64,000 nucleotides of DNA from Turritopsis dohrnii. Its lineage: Eukaryota > Cnidaria > Hydrozoa > Anthoathecata > Oceaniidae. Of the stretch, positions 33,657-45,700 are shown in pieces. Position 1 is the stretch's first letter. The number at the start of each line of letters is the position of its first letter. The notes below the pieces were generated by a model. The model saw only the letters and a program-made list of their open reading frames with translations. It did no database searches and was not told the origin of the DNA. The DNA lies in the NCBI GenBank assembly GCA_027922465.2, contig BQMF02000022.1:1550001-1614000 (forward strand), written 5' to 3'. The translations under genes were made by a program, and so were the position numbers.

Positions 33657-36600
33657 ATGGCGCTGTCCTCTGCTGATGCTTGGGTAGAATTTCTATTCAA
33701 AGCTGGTATACCTGACAAAGAAAGGAAGACATATGCAAAATATTTCATAGACGATTAAATTTCATTTTCCGCTCTGTCGGAACTAGACAAGGACATTCTA
33801 CAAGATATTGGGATAAATATTTTGGGACATAAACTTTCGATTTTAAAACTGTGCAAGTACCCATCCACAGACACATCTGTTAGTCCTGTACATGAACCAC
33901 CCCAACAACATCAACTTACGAAACCATCGATTTCCGCTAAATTACCAACCATCTCTTCAGACATGACCCACCCGCAAATGAGAAAGTTCCGTATTGATTG
34001 GTCTGCTTACAAGGATATGACCGGCCTAGCACCACCGCAAGTTACATCACATCTTTACAACGCGTGTGACGAATCTGTAGAAGCCAGTATTGTTAATACC
34101 ACACCTAATTTCCTTTCGCTATCGGAAGAAGAATATTCCTCAACACCATTGACAAGCTTGTCACAAACTCTTCCAATTCTGCCGTCCATCGTTTACAGTT
34201 CAGATCGATCAAACAACAAGAGCACGAATCCATTCAAGAGTTCGAAGTAAGATTACGAACAACTGCGAGTATGCGTGCCCAGCCTGTCAAAAGACCTCTC
34301 GGAAACAAACATCAAAGACCAGTTCATCAACGGCCTCTACAACGAATCCCTTCAAACCGATATACTCACCAAAGCCAACCAGTTAAAGAATCTGTCAGAC
34401 ATAACAAACCATGCAAAAGCCTTCGAAACAGCTATTCGCGACCAGTCACAGCTCCACGATCAATCACAGCTTCATGACCAAACAGCTGCCTAAACAAACA
34501 ACGCAGCATACAACCGAACAAGCCACCACAACCGAACAAGCCATCTAGACAGTGTACATGCTCAGGATGTGGCAGCACTTCACACCCCTATGGTCGAATC
34601 AACAAATGCCCTACTACCTGGGGGAAAATATGTAACAACTGTCACATCATGAACCACTTTGCCTCGGTTTGTCGTCGTCCAGCAACAGTCAACAATATTA
34701 ACCTTGTAGCTCATGTAGCTTTCAACGATACCTTGAATGCATATACCATCGCATCATCCAGCCTTGTAGAAGAAATTCCAGCATATTTGACTCTAATTAG
34801 TAATGCCTTCAAGAATAAACAATCTAAACTCATGAAAATTTTTCCAGACAGTGGTGCCACAATCTGTCTCGCTGGCACCAAACACTTGAAGGAATTAAAT
34901 GTTCATGAAGACGAACTCGTTCCATGTAACAAGAAGGTCGTAGCTGTTGGTGGATCCACCTTAAACTGGAAAGGATGGACACCAGTAGAATTCAAAGTTG
35001 GTGACAATACCACCAAACAACCACTCTATATTTGTGATAACATTGACAGAATTTACTTTAGCAAACAAGGTTGTATAGACACTAATATTATACCAACTAG
35101 TTTTCCTTACCCGATGAACACCACGTACCAAGCTAAAGCAGTCGAACCTACAAAACATCAAGTAACACGTGAAATGCCACCCTCGAAACCAAAAAGTTGC
35201 CATACCCTCCAACAAAAGAAAACATTCTGAAACTTCAACAGTACATTATTGACAAATTCTCTACAAGCACCTTCAACAACTCCGCTCCGTTTCCTCAAAT
35301 GTCAACTGTACCAGCACACATCCATCTTAAACCAAATGCTGTACCTTATGCCCGACATACACCGATTCCTGTTCCCTACCACTGGAGGGCCGAAGTGAAA
35401 GCCAGTCTGGACAGAGATGTCACAAGAGGTATAATTACACCTGTACCTATTGGCACGCCTGTTAAGTGGTGTGCACCGATGATCACAGTAGCAAAAAAGG
35501 ACGGTTCACCCAGACGTACCATCGACCTTCAGCACCTAAATTCACAAAGCCTTAAAGAAACACACCATGTACAGCCACCGTTTCAATTAGCTTCGCAAGT
35601 ACCACCTAACACCTACAAAACAATAATAGATGCCACCGATGGATACCACGGCATTGAGCTTGACACCACCAGTCAACCGTTGACCACGTTCATCACAGAA
35701 TGGGGGCGGTATATGTACCTTAGGCTACCACAAGGCTTCAAAGCAGCAGGGGATGCATATACTCGTCGGTATGATGACATCATCAGTAGCATACCTAACA
35801 AGATAAAAATAGTCGATGATACCCTCTTTATGATAAAACTATTCAACAAGCGTTCTACCACACGTGGGACTTTTTAACTCTTTTAGTTGAACGAGGCATC
35901 GTTGCAAACAGAGATAAATTTTAATTTTGTCAAGAAACTGTTGAATTTGCAGGTCTGCATATAACTTCGAGTGGAATCAAACCATTGCCAAACATCTTGT
36001 CAGCCATCAAGAATTTCCCATCACCAACCAACATTACAAACGCACGTTACTGGTTTGGTCTAGTAAATCAAATCTCCTGGGCCTATGCAGTCAGCCCTAT
36101 TATGAACCCTTTTAGAGAACTCATAAAACCAAAGAAAAAATTTTATTGGGACGATATTTTGGAAAACTTATTCCAAGAGTCGAAACAGAAACTACTTCAA
36201 CACATTAGTGACGGTGTCAAATCCTTTGACTGCAATCGTCGGACATGCCTGCAAACCGATTGGAGTAAAGACGGCATAGGCTATCTCCTTCTACAATAGC
36301 ATTGTGGTTGCAAATCACAAAATGTGCCAACATGCTGTACAGAAGGCTAGAGGCTTGTGTACGCCGGATCCCTTGTCACTAATACCAGCAAACAAAACTA
36401 CAGTCCTACAGAAGGTGAAGCCTTAGCATTAGCCTGGGCACTACACCACTCAAGAATTTTCAAACAAGGCTGCAAAAATCTTTTAGTATCCGTCGACCAG
36501 CAACCACTATTAGGCATTTTCAATCATCGAGACCTAGACAGTATTGACAGCCATCGCATAATGAAATTAAAAGAGAGCACTTTATGATGGCAGTTTACCG

Positions 36601-36899
36601 TAAACTACAATCCAGGCAAATGGCATCAAGGTCCAGATGCCTTATCTCGCAATCCCACGTCCACTTTTCAAGTACTAAGCATTATTGCCGAGCCAATCTG
36701 CGACGTAGATACCGTTAATCAAAACAATTTAGATGACCTATTTGAGCTTTTAGAAATAAAATCACTGAACTTTCTTTGCCAAAATGTGATTTCATCAGAC
36801 CCGAGAAAGGACAATGAGAGACAATAATTACATTGAGTTCACCAAACTTATCCAAAAGGGTTTTCCTAATGCAAAACATGAAACACCACCTCACCACTG
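33657..36899 (+). pseudogene. Decayed Ty3/Gypsy retrotransposon with SAM-domain Gag
   Basis: ATG 33657 opens a SAM-domain Gag start (AWVEFLFKAGIPDKERKTYA, then DKDILQDIGINILGHKLSIL) interrupted by a TAA at 33756-33758. Further along are a Cys-rich knuckle (about 34555-34670), an aspartic protease with the motif FPDSGATICLAG (34649-35230), and a reverse transcriptase whose YxDD box reads VDDT (35197-35877). RNase H pieces (35985-36587) end in PGKWHQGPDALSRNP. At least five frame changes or stops break it. The sequence is cut off within the spacer before integrase at about 36900, where the next element starts. LTRs were not identified. Confidence 0.8.
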
Positions 36900-36950
36900 C
36901 GAATACTGAATGAATTGGAACGCCAAGCTACGGAACTTATCTGGGATAAG

Positions 36951-39900
36951 ATGAACCAAAATGACCCAGAAATAGGACGGGAACTCTGGAAAAGACTTCT
37001 GGAAGGGCGTATACCAGCAAGGATCAGACACACCCAAAACAAGTGGAAGACTTTTAAGTCTTATTGTCGGAAACTTATCGATCAAGTCCACGCAATGGGT
37101 AGCGTTCCGATCGTAACATGGGAAAAGGTCCTGAAACTTGCCGGGAAGACAATGACATCTGCACAATGGGCAGACTGGGAGTCAAAGATGAGAGCAATTC
37201 CAGAAAACGATCCGGATGACAACCTTACATCACCAGCCATAAGAAGACGAAGAATTATACCAGTTCCAACCGAGGAACCTGCCACACACGAAGCAGGAAC
37301 ATCCATCGGAACTTCGATCTTACTATCGGATGATGAGAATGATGATAACGCACCAAACACAAACCAAGGGATAGAGGAAAATGACGAAGGAGACAATGAC
37401 GCAATACAAACATCCACGTTTCAGTCATTAAATATGGTTAATATGCTGAGGAACGGATCACCTGGGAAGCGACCGATCCAGAGAGAAGCCGACTGGAATC
37501 ATGACTTCTATCCAGGAAGAGTTCATGTCCTCCCTGAATCAGCCATGCAACATGTAGATCGAAAACACAGTGTTTATCCAGCTAAAATTGAAGTTCCTGA
37601 AACAATCAAGCATCCAGCCAACGTACCAACAATCAGAGAGGCTAAGGCGCAAGGCACGTACAATGAATCCACTCCTCAACAATTGATCAATGACGAGTTT
37701 GGGGAAATGCCACGCACAATAAACAATACAGTGAACCCGATCTTCATGGCACCAAGAGCAGCAGGAGCACCAGCTCCGGCACCGCCGCCACGACCACGGT
37801 TCACTCTGACGTATAAAGATCTTCCAAAGTACGACGGCAACCGAAACAAAGGAGGATTCACGTTGTCCTACATGAAATTCCGGAAGGATTTTCAAGCTAT
37901 AACGAACGGATGGGACGACCAGTCAAAGGCAGATGCCTTACGATGGTGCCTAGACGGAGAACCCAGTCATGCTGTAGAAAGATGGATGGACCATATTGAT
38001 GCAACAACACCTAATCCGCATGTTGTCACCTTTGATCGTTTGATGCAGTTCTTGGATCAAAGAGAGAATTCACCAGCTATGCGTGATATGAAGAGGAAAG
38101 CATTAATGGGTGTGAAGATGGAGGAAGGAAAGTTCCACGAATTTAAGACTGCAATATCAGAGGCAGCCCTACGTGCCGGTGCATCAGAAGAAATGTACAA
38201 GACGGCCATTGAAAGGGGACTAACTCCGCAATTCTCAGGATGGTTGCAAGCAGCAAAAATCTCAAGACCAGACATGACTGCAGAAGATATATTGCAGGCG
38301 TTAACTGTACTTGGCTCTGACTCAATCAATATGGTAGAGGAAAAGAAGCCTCAAAGGAAGCAGACGAATGCGCAGAAAACGCCTAAACAAAACGAAAAGA
38401 AAAAGGAAAAGGAAAAGAAGCAGAAGAACGAGAAAGCGAAAGATGATTCTTCAAGTTCCTCATCGGACAACGAAGGACCAATGTGTATTTATCATCCGCA
38501 CACCAATACACACTCTACTAAAGACTGTAGCAGGAATCCGAAGAACGCTGGAAGATTTAATCAAGGGCAATCAGCTGCCCCCCAAAGTAACCAGCAACAA
38601 CAGCAGGCAAACACACAACCACATAGGCAGAGGTTCAGTAATCGCGGACGAGGGGGAAGAGGAGGTTTTAATCGCTCTTTTAACCAACAAACAACTCCTC
38701 CCCAACGACAGAACTTTGTGGGTACTGTAACTTGCTATAACTGTGGTCAGCAAGGACATTTTGCGACAGAATGTGGTGTACCAAGACAACAGCATGGACA
38801 AACTCAACGGTCAAGAGTATCTTGCTACAACTGTGGCCAAGACGGACATAGAGTGGGTAACTGTCCTAATGCAAGAGTCGCGGTCCCTAATACACAAATG
38901 ATCCAACCACAGCAACAACCAATGGGAAATGTCATCAATACAGTACAACAACAGCCGCAACAAAGCAGAACATGTGAAGTATGTCGGATTGACCATGGGA
39001 ATGAAGTTTGCTTCACTCAATTGGCCCAAAGTCAAATATCGGCATCAGTCAAACGAACACGTAATGGTTTGAACTCAATTAACGCAATCACAGTTGGTTC
39101 AATAGAAGATGAGGAGTTGCAAGCTCTGCAAACCAAACCATTGATGGTCTTTACAGCAGCAACGAAAAAGCGCTTCATTGCACTATTAGATACTGGAGCA
39201 ACCAGAACAGTCATGCCACTAAAGATAGCAAAAAAGATCGGGCTGGCGATTGACTACGATAAAACTATAGATTTGACTAGCGCTACCGGACATCCTTTAA
39301 ACGTGGTAGCCGTAGCAGAGCTAGAAATCATAATAGGTAATCGAATCATCACAGTTCCAGAAGTTGCAGTGGTAGATGGACCAACACACTTCACGCTGTT
39401 AGGAGAAGATTTCTTCAAGCACAATAATCTTGGGATAATCATTGGTAACAACACGTGGGAACTAATGGACGAATCACGAAAAACCATTAAGACACAGCGA
39501 ACCCGATCCCATAAGAAGTCGATGGTGGTACAGAATATATTAGGGCAGTGTAACCACCTAAGCAAAGAACAAAAGCAAGAAATCAAAGAATATGTAATTC
39601 CGGAACCAATAGATGAGATACCGCTCCTTTACAACAAACCAGTGAGACCAATGGAGGGAACCATCCATCCAGACGCAAAACACCTCATAACAGAGGAATG
39701 GCGTAGAGGATGGGAGGAGAAATTTCGACCGGAGAACATGCCGCCATGTCAACTCCCGGAAGTGGTAATAGAGCTTTGGCCAGGCCAAGTTCTTTCCAGG
39801 AATAAGCCAATAAAGACACCTGCGGCATTGACAGAAGCTATCGGACGGGAGTTAGACCAGTTGGAGGCATGGGGGTACATTAAAAAGACTCGAGCGGTAA

Positions 39901-42725
39901 CTGGATGTGCGCAAATGTTCGCTGTACCCAAGGAGAATAACCAGGGTATCAGGTTGGTGATTAACCTCAAAGAGCTCAATGAAAAGAGCAAAATGGGGTC
40001 ACATTCCCTCAAATCAGTTGACCAAGTGATCGACGAACTGAGCCGAAATCATGATCCAGAGGAGGAATATGTCTATAACAAAGTGGATCTTCGCCATGGT
40101 TACTATAATCATAGAATAACCAAGGGGAGTCAGATTCACACGGCGTTCATTACTCATCAAGGCACATATGTGCTAACTGGTTTGCCTCAAGGTTGGCATG
40201 GTTCACCTGGTCATTTCGACCAAGGAATTACCGACATGTTGGTTTTGGGAATCATAGAGAAGCTGATTCATGACTCCACGAAATCCTTCATTGATGACCT
40301 CATCCAGAAATTGCGATCTGTAATTGAGGCATTCAGGGAAGCAAACAGGTTGTTGCACTTCCTTCACAGCAAGGGACTTATGGTGAACATGCGCAAGAGT
40401 CAGTTTTGTATGATAAACGTAACTTACTTGGGCTATGATTTGAAGAACTCTACTCGTGACGTAAATGAAGGCATTATCGAAAACCTCTACACGAAGCTGA
40501 TAGCCACCTTTGCTGCGGTCGGAAAGGACCAAAGAAGAGGGGTTATTAGCAAGAAACCAGTCGAACGCATTATCGGAATGCTGGGCTACTACAGCCAGTT
40601 CATTCGAAATTATCGGGTCAAGATCGAATTCCTGTTGCACAAAATTCGAGCCGAGACACCGGACGAAGAGCGCAAACTGACAACAGAGGATTGGCAGCAG
40701 CTGATGGAGATAGTCCTTGAACTCTATGAAGCAAGGGCAATCACAACACCCAACATCAATGCAGCCACATACATCTTTACGGACGCTAGTGATACGGCAG
40801 CCGCATATGTAGCTTTCCAGAATGGTAGGACTGCGGCTATGGGTTCTGCCTCGTTTCAGTCTGACAAGGTTAAGCAGTCAACCTTAGATAGAGAACTGGC
40901 AGCAATCCTCCTTGCGTATAAGGAGACGTATCATCGAATCGATTGGACGAAGGTAATTGTTATAACGGATCATATGCCATTAATAAACCTGTTCACAAAT
41001 ACGATCAACGCGACAACCCAAATGAACCAGAGGCGACTTCGGGCTATTGGAATGCTGATCCAAGCAGGTCTTAGGGACATCTGGTATCTTGAAGGAGCAA
41101 AGCAACATTTGGCCGACGCCTTATCGAGATCTGACGATAAGCAGCCAACACCCAGATGGGCCTTGCCTGATGCAAATGCGAAATGGCACTTCTCGAAAGA
41201 ATGGGACGCACTAAGGGAGCGAATAGATCCTCTCACTCTCCCAGTAGATGCAGCACCACCCAAGACCATCGCGGAACACCTAAATATTTCAGGTGACCAC
41301 AACAAAGGGACAGGTGAATCTATGAAGGCGAGACGCGCTATACAATTCATTGAGCAGGAAGAAATGTTGAAAGTGCAAAGAATCTCGGAAGGGGCAATGA
41401 TCCCCAAACGAGCACATGCATTAGACGTCGGATACGATATCGTATCACCAACAAATCATTTCATAATTCCAAATGGCATTGCCAAGATACAAACTGGTCT
41501 GGTGATGGAGCCACCAAGAGGAACTTACATAGCAATTTCACCAACCTCGGGAAACGTTCTGAGGGGCTTGGAAGTCCAAGGTGGAACGATCGACCCAGGA
41601 TACAGGGACCAGATCACGGTAATCATCAGAAACTTTAATGATTACCCAGTATCAGTGAAACCTGGTGACAAGATAGCGCAAGCAATTCTCAAATGCATCA
41701 AGAGTCCTAAGGTGGAAGAGGTTACGACTTTGGTTGAGGCACAGACGGAGCGAGGAACCAAAGGGCTTGGTTCCACCGGAGTAATTGCAAAAGTAGGAGA
41801 AAAGCGCCCACACCAGGAAGATATCTTGAGACAATTATTTGACGAAGTTGACATTTCGGCAACCGTGCATCACGTTGCAGAAGAGTTGGAATTCTCACAG
41901 GTGGTTTTCTCAACTCTGGCAAGGAACGTCAAGATGCCGGAATATCGTCTGGAGCAAGCTGGATATATCATATTTTTTCCTCAAAGACTGCACCTACAGA
42001 CCAACCAAGTATACAGGATTGATACAAAGATTAAGATCAAGAATCCTGATTGCAGGGCAATTATGGTCTTGAATGCACCTATCATCGCAGTGGCAGGAAT
42101 GGAGTTTGATCCCAAATATTACCCAGCAAATTATGAAGGAAAGATTGTTTTGGAGCTACGCACACATGACCAAGAACTAATAGTAGATGTGGAGACCCCA
42201 GTGGCAACTGCTCATGGCATCACACCTGAGCATGCACAAAGAAAGATCAATGAGCAGATGGCCAAAAAAGCACGCAACTGTGAACCTACTTCGGTAGCAG
42301 GGCCCGCTGGTCGGGAGTTCACAGATGACGAACAATGGCGTCTGCAAAAGGGGCGAAATAAAGGATCAGGCTACAGCCCTATTGGTCAAGTATCGAACGA
42401 TGATTCCACGTTGGAACGATTAACCCACCTAGAGGAAATGAACACCCTCTACAATATTGCTGCACGATTACAGAGTCTAAAGCCACTCCAACATCGTGGG
42501 TTACAATTCGACAAAGACATGAGAAGCCTTAAAGACGGTGAACCATCAACACCAGGACCAATCCGAGTGATTATACCTGACGCCTACTTAAACGACTTAC
42601 CGACCTTAACAATTCCGGAAAGATCGTCAAAGGACCAACAATCTTTTATGATTAATCGGGCACGCAGTAAAATGCAAGTAACCTTAGAGACACACAAAGC
42701 GGCGATTATCAGACACTTAGAATAG
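36951..42725 (+). CDS. Retrovirus-like Gag-Pol polyprotein with two dUTPase-type domains and no integrase
   Basis: The frame is open from 36882; the first ATG is 36951 (a TTG at 36915 is the other candidate). Numbered from 36915, domains in order are: acidic matrix-like region (1-290); Gag core (about 300-460); basic/Ser-rich linker; two CCHC knuckles (near 605 and 635) and a third Cys cluster (near 685); aspartic protease DTGA (759-762); reverse transcriptase with VDLRHGYY and the catalytic box FIDDL; RNase H with FTDASD, an acidic helix and LADALSR; dUTPase 1 (about 1480-1630) with all five motifs recognisable (ALDVGYD, PTSGN, GTIDPGY, PGDKIAQ, KGLGSTG); and dUTPase-like domain 2 (about 1673-1775) lacking catalytic motifs. 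About 150 residues of unknown function follow. There is no HHCC or DDE integrase. The frame has no internal break, unlike the Gypsy next to it, and ends at one TAG in frame with the next gene. Confidence 0.9.
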   Translation: MNQNDPEIGRELWKRLLEGRIPARIRHTQNKWKTFKSYCRKLIDQVHAMGSVPIVTWEKVLKLAGKTMTSAQWADWESKMRAIPENDPDDNLTSPAIRRRRIIPVPTEEPATHEAGTSIGTSILLSDDENDDNAPNTNQGIEENDEGDNDAIQTSTFQSLNMVNMLRNGSPGKRPIQREADWNHDFYPGRVHVLPESAMQHVDRKHSVYPAKIEVPETIKHPANVPTIREAKAQGTYNESTPQQLINDEFGEMPRTINNTVNPIFMAPRAAGAPAPAPPPRPRFTLTYKDLPKYDGNRNKGGFTLSYMKFRKDFQAITNGWDDQSKADALRWCLDGEPSHAVERWMDHIDATTPNPHVVTFDRLMQFLDQRENSPAMRDMKRKALMGVKMEEGKFHEFKTAISEAALRAGASEEMYKTAIERGLTPQFSGWLQAAKISRPDMTAEDILQALTVLGSDSINMVEEKKPQRKQTNAQKTPKQNEKKKEKEKKQKNEKAKDDSSSSSSDNEGPMCIYHPHTNTHSTKDCSRNPKNAGRFNQGQSAAPQSNQQQQQANTQPHRQRFSNRGRGGRGGFNRSFNQQTTPPQRQNFVGTVTCYNCGQQGHFATECGVPRQQHGQTQRSRVSCYNCGQDGHRVGNCPNARVAVPNTQMIQPQQQPMGNVINTVQQQPQQSRTCEVCRIDHGNEVCFTQLAQSQISASVKRTRNGLNSINAITVGSIEDEELQALQTKPLMVFTAATKKRFIALLDTGATRTVMPLKIAKKIGLAIDYDKTIDLTSATGHPLNVVAVAELEIIIGNRIITVPEVAVVDGPTHFTLLGEDFFKHNNLGIIIGNNTWELMDESRKTIKTQRTRSHKKSMVVQNILGQCNHLSKEQKQEIKEYVIPEPIDEIPLLYNKPVRPMEGTIHPDAKHLITEEWRRGWEEKFRPENMPPCQLPEVVIELWPGQVLSRNKPIKTPAALTEAIGRELDQLEAWGYIKKTRAVTGCAQMFAVPKENNQGIRLVINLKELNEKSKMGSHSLKSVDQVIDELSRNHDPEEEYVYNKVDLRHGYYNHRITKGSQIHTAFITHQGTYVLTGLPQGWHGSPGHFDQGITDMLVLGIIEKLIHDSTKSFIDDLIQKLRSVIEAFREANRLLHFLHSKGLMVNMRKSQFCMINVTYLGYDLKNSTRDVNEGIIENLYTKLIATFAAVGKDQRRGVISKKPVERIIGMLGYYSQFIRNYRVKIEFLLHKIRAETPDEERKLTTEDWQQLMEIVLELYEARAITTPNINAATYIFTDASDTAAAYVAFQNGRTAAMGSASFQSDKVKQSTLDRELAAILLAYKETYHRIDWTKVIVITDHMPLINLFTNTINATTQMNQRRLRAIGMLIQAGLRDIWYLEGAKQHLADALSRSDDKQPTPRWALPDANAKWHFSKEWDALRERIDPLTLPVDAAPPKTIAEHLNISGDHNKGTGESMKARRAIQFIEQEEMLKVQRISEGAMIPKRAHALDVGYDIVSPTNHFIIPNGIAKIQTGLVMEPPRGTYIAISPTSGNVLRGLEVQGGTIDPGYRDQITVIIRNFNDYPVSVKPGDKIAQAILKCIKSPKVEEVTTLVEAQTERGTKGLGSTGVIAKVGEKRPHQEDILRQLFDEVDISATVHHVAEELEFSQVVFSTLARNVKMPEYRLEQAGYIIFFPQRLHLQTNQVYRIDTKIKIKNPDCRAIMVLNAPIIAVAGMEFDPKYYPANYEGKIVLELRTHDQELIVDVETPVATAHGITPEHAQRKINEQMAKKARNCEPTSVAGPAGREFTDDEQWRLQKGRNKGSGYSPIGQVSNDDSTLERLTHLEEMNTLYNIAARLQSLKPLQHRGLQFDKDMRSLKDGEPSTPGPIRVIIPDAYLNDLPTLTIPERSSKDQQSFMINRARSKMQVTLETHKAAIIRHLE

Positions 42726-45700
42726 ATGATACTTTCAACCCAACGAATGGCGAAAATCTGGGAAATCAAGTTAAGACAAGCCCAGATGAAGCAGGTAATG
42801 GATAAGGAAAGAACGTTAGAAGAGGAGCAATTAATAACAGATTTTGACACACTGTTATTAATGCAACCACAGAACATTCCCGCACCATCACCCGCGGATC
42901 TCTTTCATGAGGTAATGGTACCCCGATCAGTCATCATACCACGAGATGACCTCATAGTAGTGGGATTAAAGACGCCTGTCATAATGGAATGTTCTGAGCT
43001 CTTCATCTCCATGATCCGCAGTCATCTAGTTGCAAGGCGTTCACCGACTAGAAGGGAAGTGGACCTGTATAGACATGCGGCTTGGAGAAATTATGGAACA
43101 ACATTTGATACCTCAGGTTGGAGGAAATTGCGTGACCTTCAAGAACGATATAAAGCACAACACCGGTTGATGCAGGATAGGCTGATCAAGTACATTGCAA
43201 GGTACGCAACACGATCTCCACCACGCCCAGTCAGAGCGCAGCAAACGGATAATCGTCTGAGAGCAGACACAGAGGCGGAGATTAGAGCAACGAGTGGTGA
43301 AGCTCTAAATCCTGGACCAGGAAGGATCCAGATCTACGACATTCATCTTGAAATATTTACATCTGTTAAGAATCGCGAATGCACAGCAATAGTGATGGAA
43401 CGCACATCATGGAAGCAAGGGATCAGGAAAGAGATTGCGAACCATGTGAGATGGAGAATGGTAGCACAACACGCTGTTTCTACCTATCATATGGGAATGA
43501 AATACAACAATGGGTACCCCTTGAATAGGGAGGAGCGCAACATAATCTGGTCAAAAGCACTTTTGGACAGGTACAACAATGATGCGGCAAAACCGGCGTA
43601 CATCATGTTGGACAATAAGGTGTTCAAGAGGGATATGATGGGGCTTTTACGGGGAAGTAGAGACCCAGACTATTTAAACTTTGATTACGTCTTCGACTTC
43701 TCCGCAAGATCATTCCAATACACAACATATGGAACAGAACAAAACCACATAGAGTTTGTTAAAGATCAGCATGATGATGGTACAAACTTGACTACATTGG
43801 AGTTATCACATAACCTAATGGAGGTTTGCCCATGGATAAAGGAACGACGACCAAAAGGACCAGCCAAAAAACCTCAAGAGCGACAACCTGAACAGGAAAA
43901 TGAGGCCCAAGATACAAGTAGATGGAACAGGGAAAGAGAAATTTTCGTTTACACTTCAGTAACGACACACCAATGTTCCGCTCTAGTGCTAAAACGAACA
44001 AGAGCATGGCCTCAGGGAAGTAAGGGACCAGAAAAGGGTACCATCACTTGGGAATGTATTGGTCAACATGTGGTTCCGACGGCTGATATAATCCTAGACC
44101 ATGCTCAAGGTTATAATTTGCTGAGAGATGAACGACATGCGCTTTGGTCAATGTCTCTATGGAAATACTACCAGTCTGGGACAATGGATAAGGTATGGAT
44201 TATCTTAGACAGCAAGACCTCAAAAAGCGAGCTTATGGACCTACAGATGAGATATCCGGATGCATTGGAAAACTTACCCATTAACAACATCCGCGATCAC
44301 CAACGATCTCCGTGCACGTCATATGGTAATTCAATAAGACATCAAGACTATATGAAACACCACATGGAGCATCTAAAAGGGCGGTTGAACTTCACAGCAG
44401 TTCCAGACCTCAGCCCATTACCGCTAGATTTCAACGTTCTTACTCGATATAAACGAGAGGAGGGAAATCCGATGCCCGAATTCCGAAGAAGGCATATAGA
44501 CAATGCCCGAAGAGCAAAGAATCTGGTACAGGGGCCACGATTCCGCAGTACCCTTAAGATTGAACACAAACCAGTTGAAGCAACACATGGATCTTTCTAC
44601 ACACGAAATAACCAATGGTGCTCAATGTTGTTCATAATAATAACTGTTTCAGCAATGGTAACTGGGACGACCGCACAGACCCAGAGTTGGAATCAAACCT
44701 TCTGGAATGGACCAGGAGTATACAAGGTTGAGAATGGACGGAGTTTTTCAAATGTGTATACGGTCCAAGATCCATTAAAGGTGCAGGTCATTAGCTGCAA
44801 CGTTAATGATTTGCCAAAACCTTGGGAAACCAATTTGTGGACTATAACAAACATGGTTCATCATGCACAGTATATACAGGACGATGGGAATTATACCATG
44901 TACGGGATGACATTCCAACAAGACGATCCTGACAAAGCCCTCATGATTGGATTTGGAACCAAAGATAACGTCTTTCAGCAATGGTTGAATATAGAACCAC
45001 AACCGAAACTTCTAATGAGCATACCGTTCAGAAGCGACACTCATACCATTTCAATAATGGAACAGAAATGGGTAGATGCCCAGCTGCCTTGGGCAAAACT
45101 GACCTTGAAGCATGAAGGAAAGACCATATGTTTCCGCAATCTATGGCTTCCTACCAACGGAACTGAGGAGAGATGGGTCAACAGAATGATGTCACTATTT
45201 GCACTGGCATCCAACAAAACGGTTTGGAAGATGGCAAGCGATGTCCGGATCAAAAGGGAAATATGTGTAAAGTTACTAACGCACACATATGAACTCGAGA
45301 AGTTGACAAGTTGCCCATCCTACTTCACGATAGAAAGCATTGGGGAATATTGCATTGATCAAGGGACTACCTACGCTTATTATGCCCAACAAGGTGATAG
45401 AGTTTATGCGGCATTAGTGTTAGTCATTATGCAAAGGCGCATACACCGCGGTGAAGAACCCGTGGCAATAACTGATGCATGCGGACTTATCAATAGAAGA
45501 CGTTTTTATGCTAACGGAACAGCAAACGCGAAAGGATGCATAATGAACTCACGTATGGGATGTTACCAAAAATGCATGAGTCGATTCCCAAACGACACAA
45601 TGCTTCCAGAACGAAAGACTCAGGCCATAAATGCGACAAGGACGATAACGGTTAACGAAACGAGGATAGTCAATGTGACGGTAACAGAAACAGTTAATGC

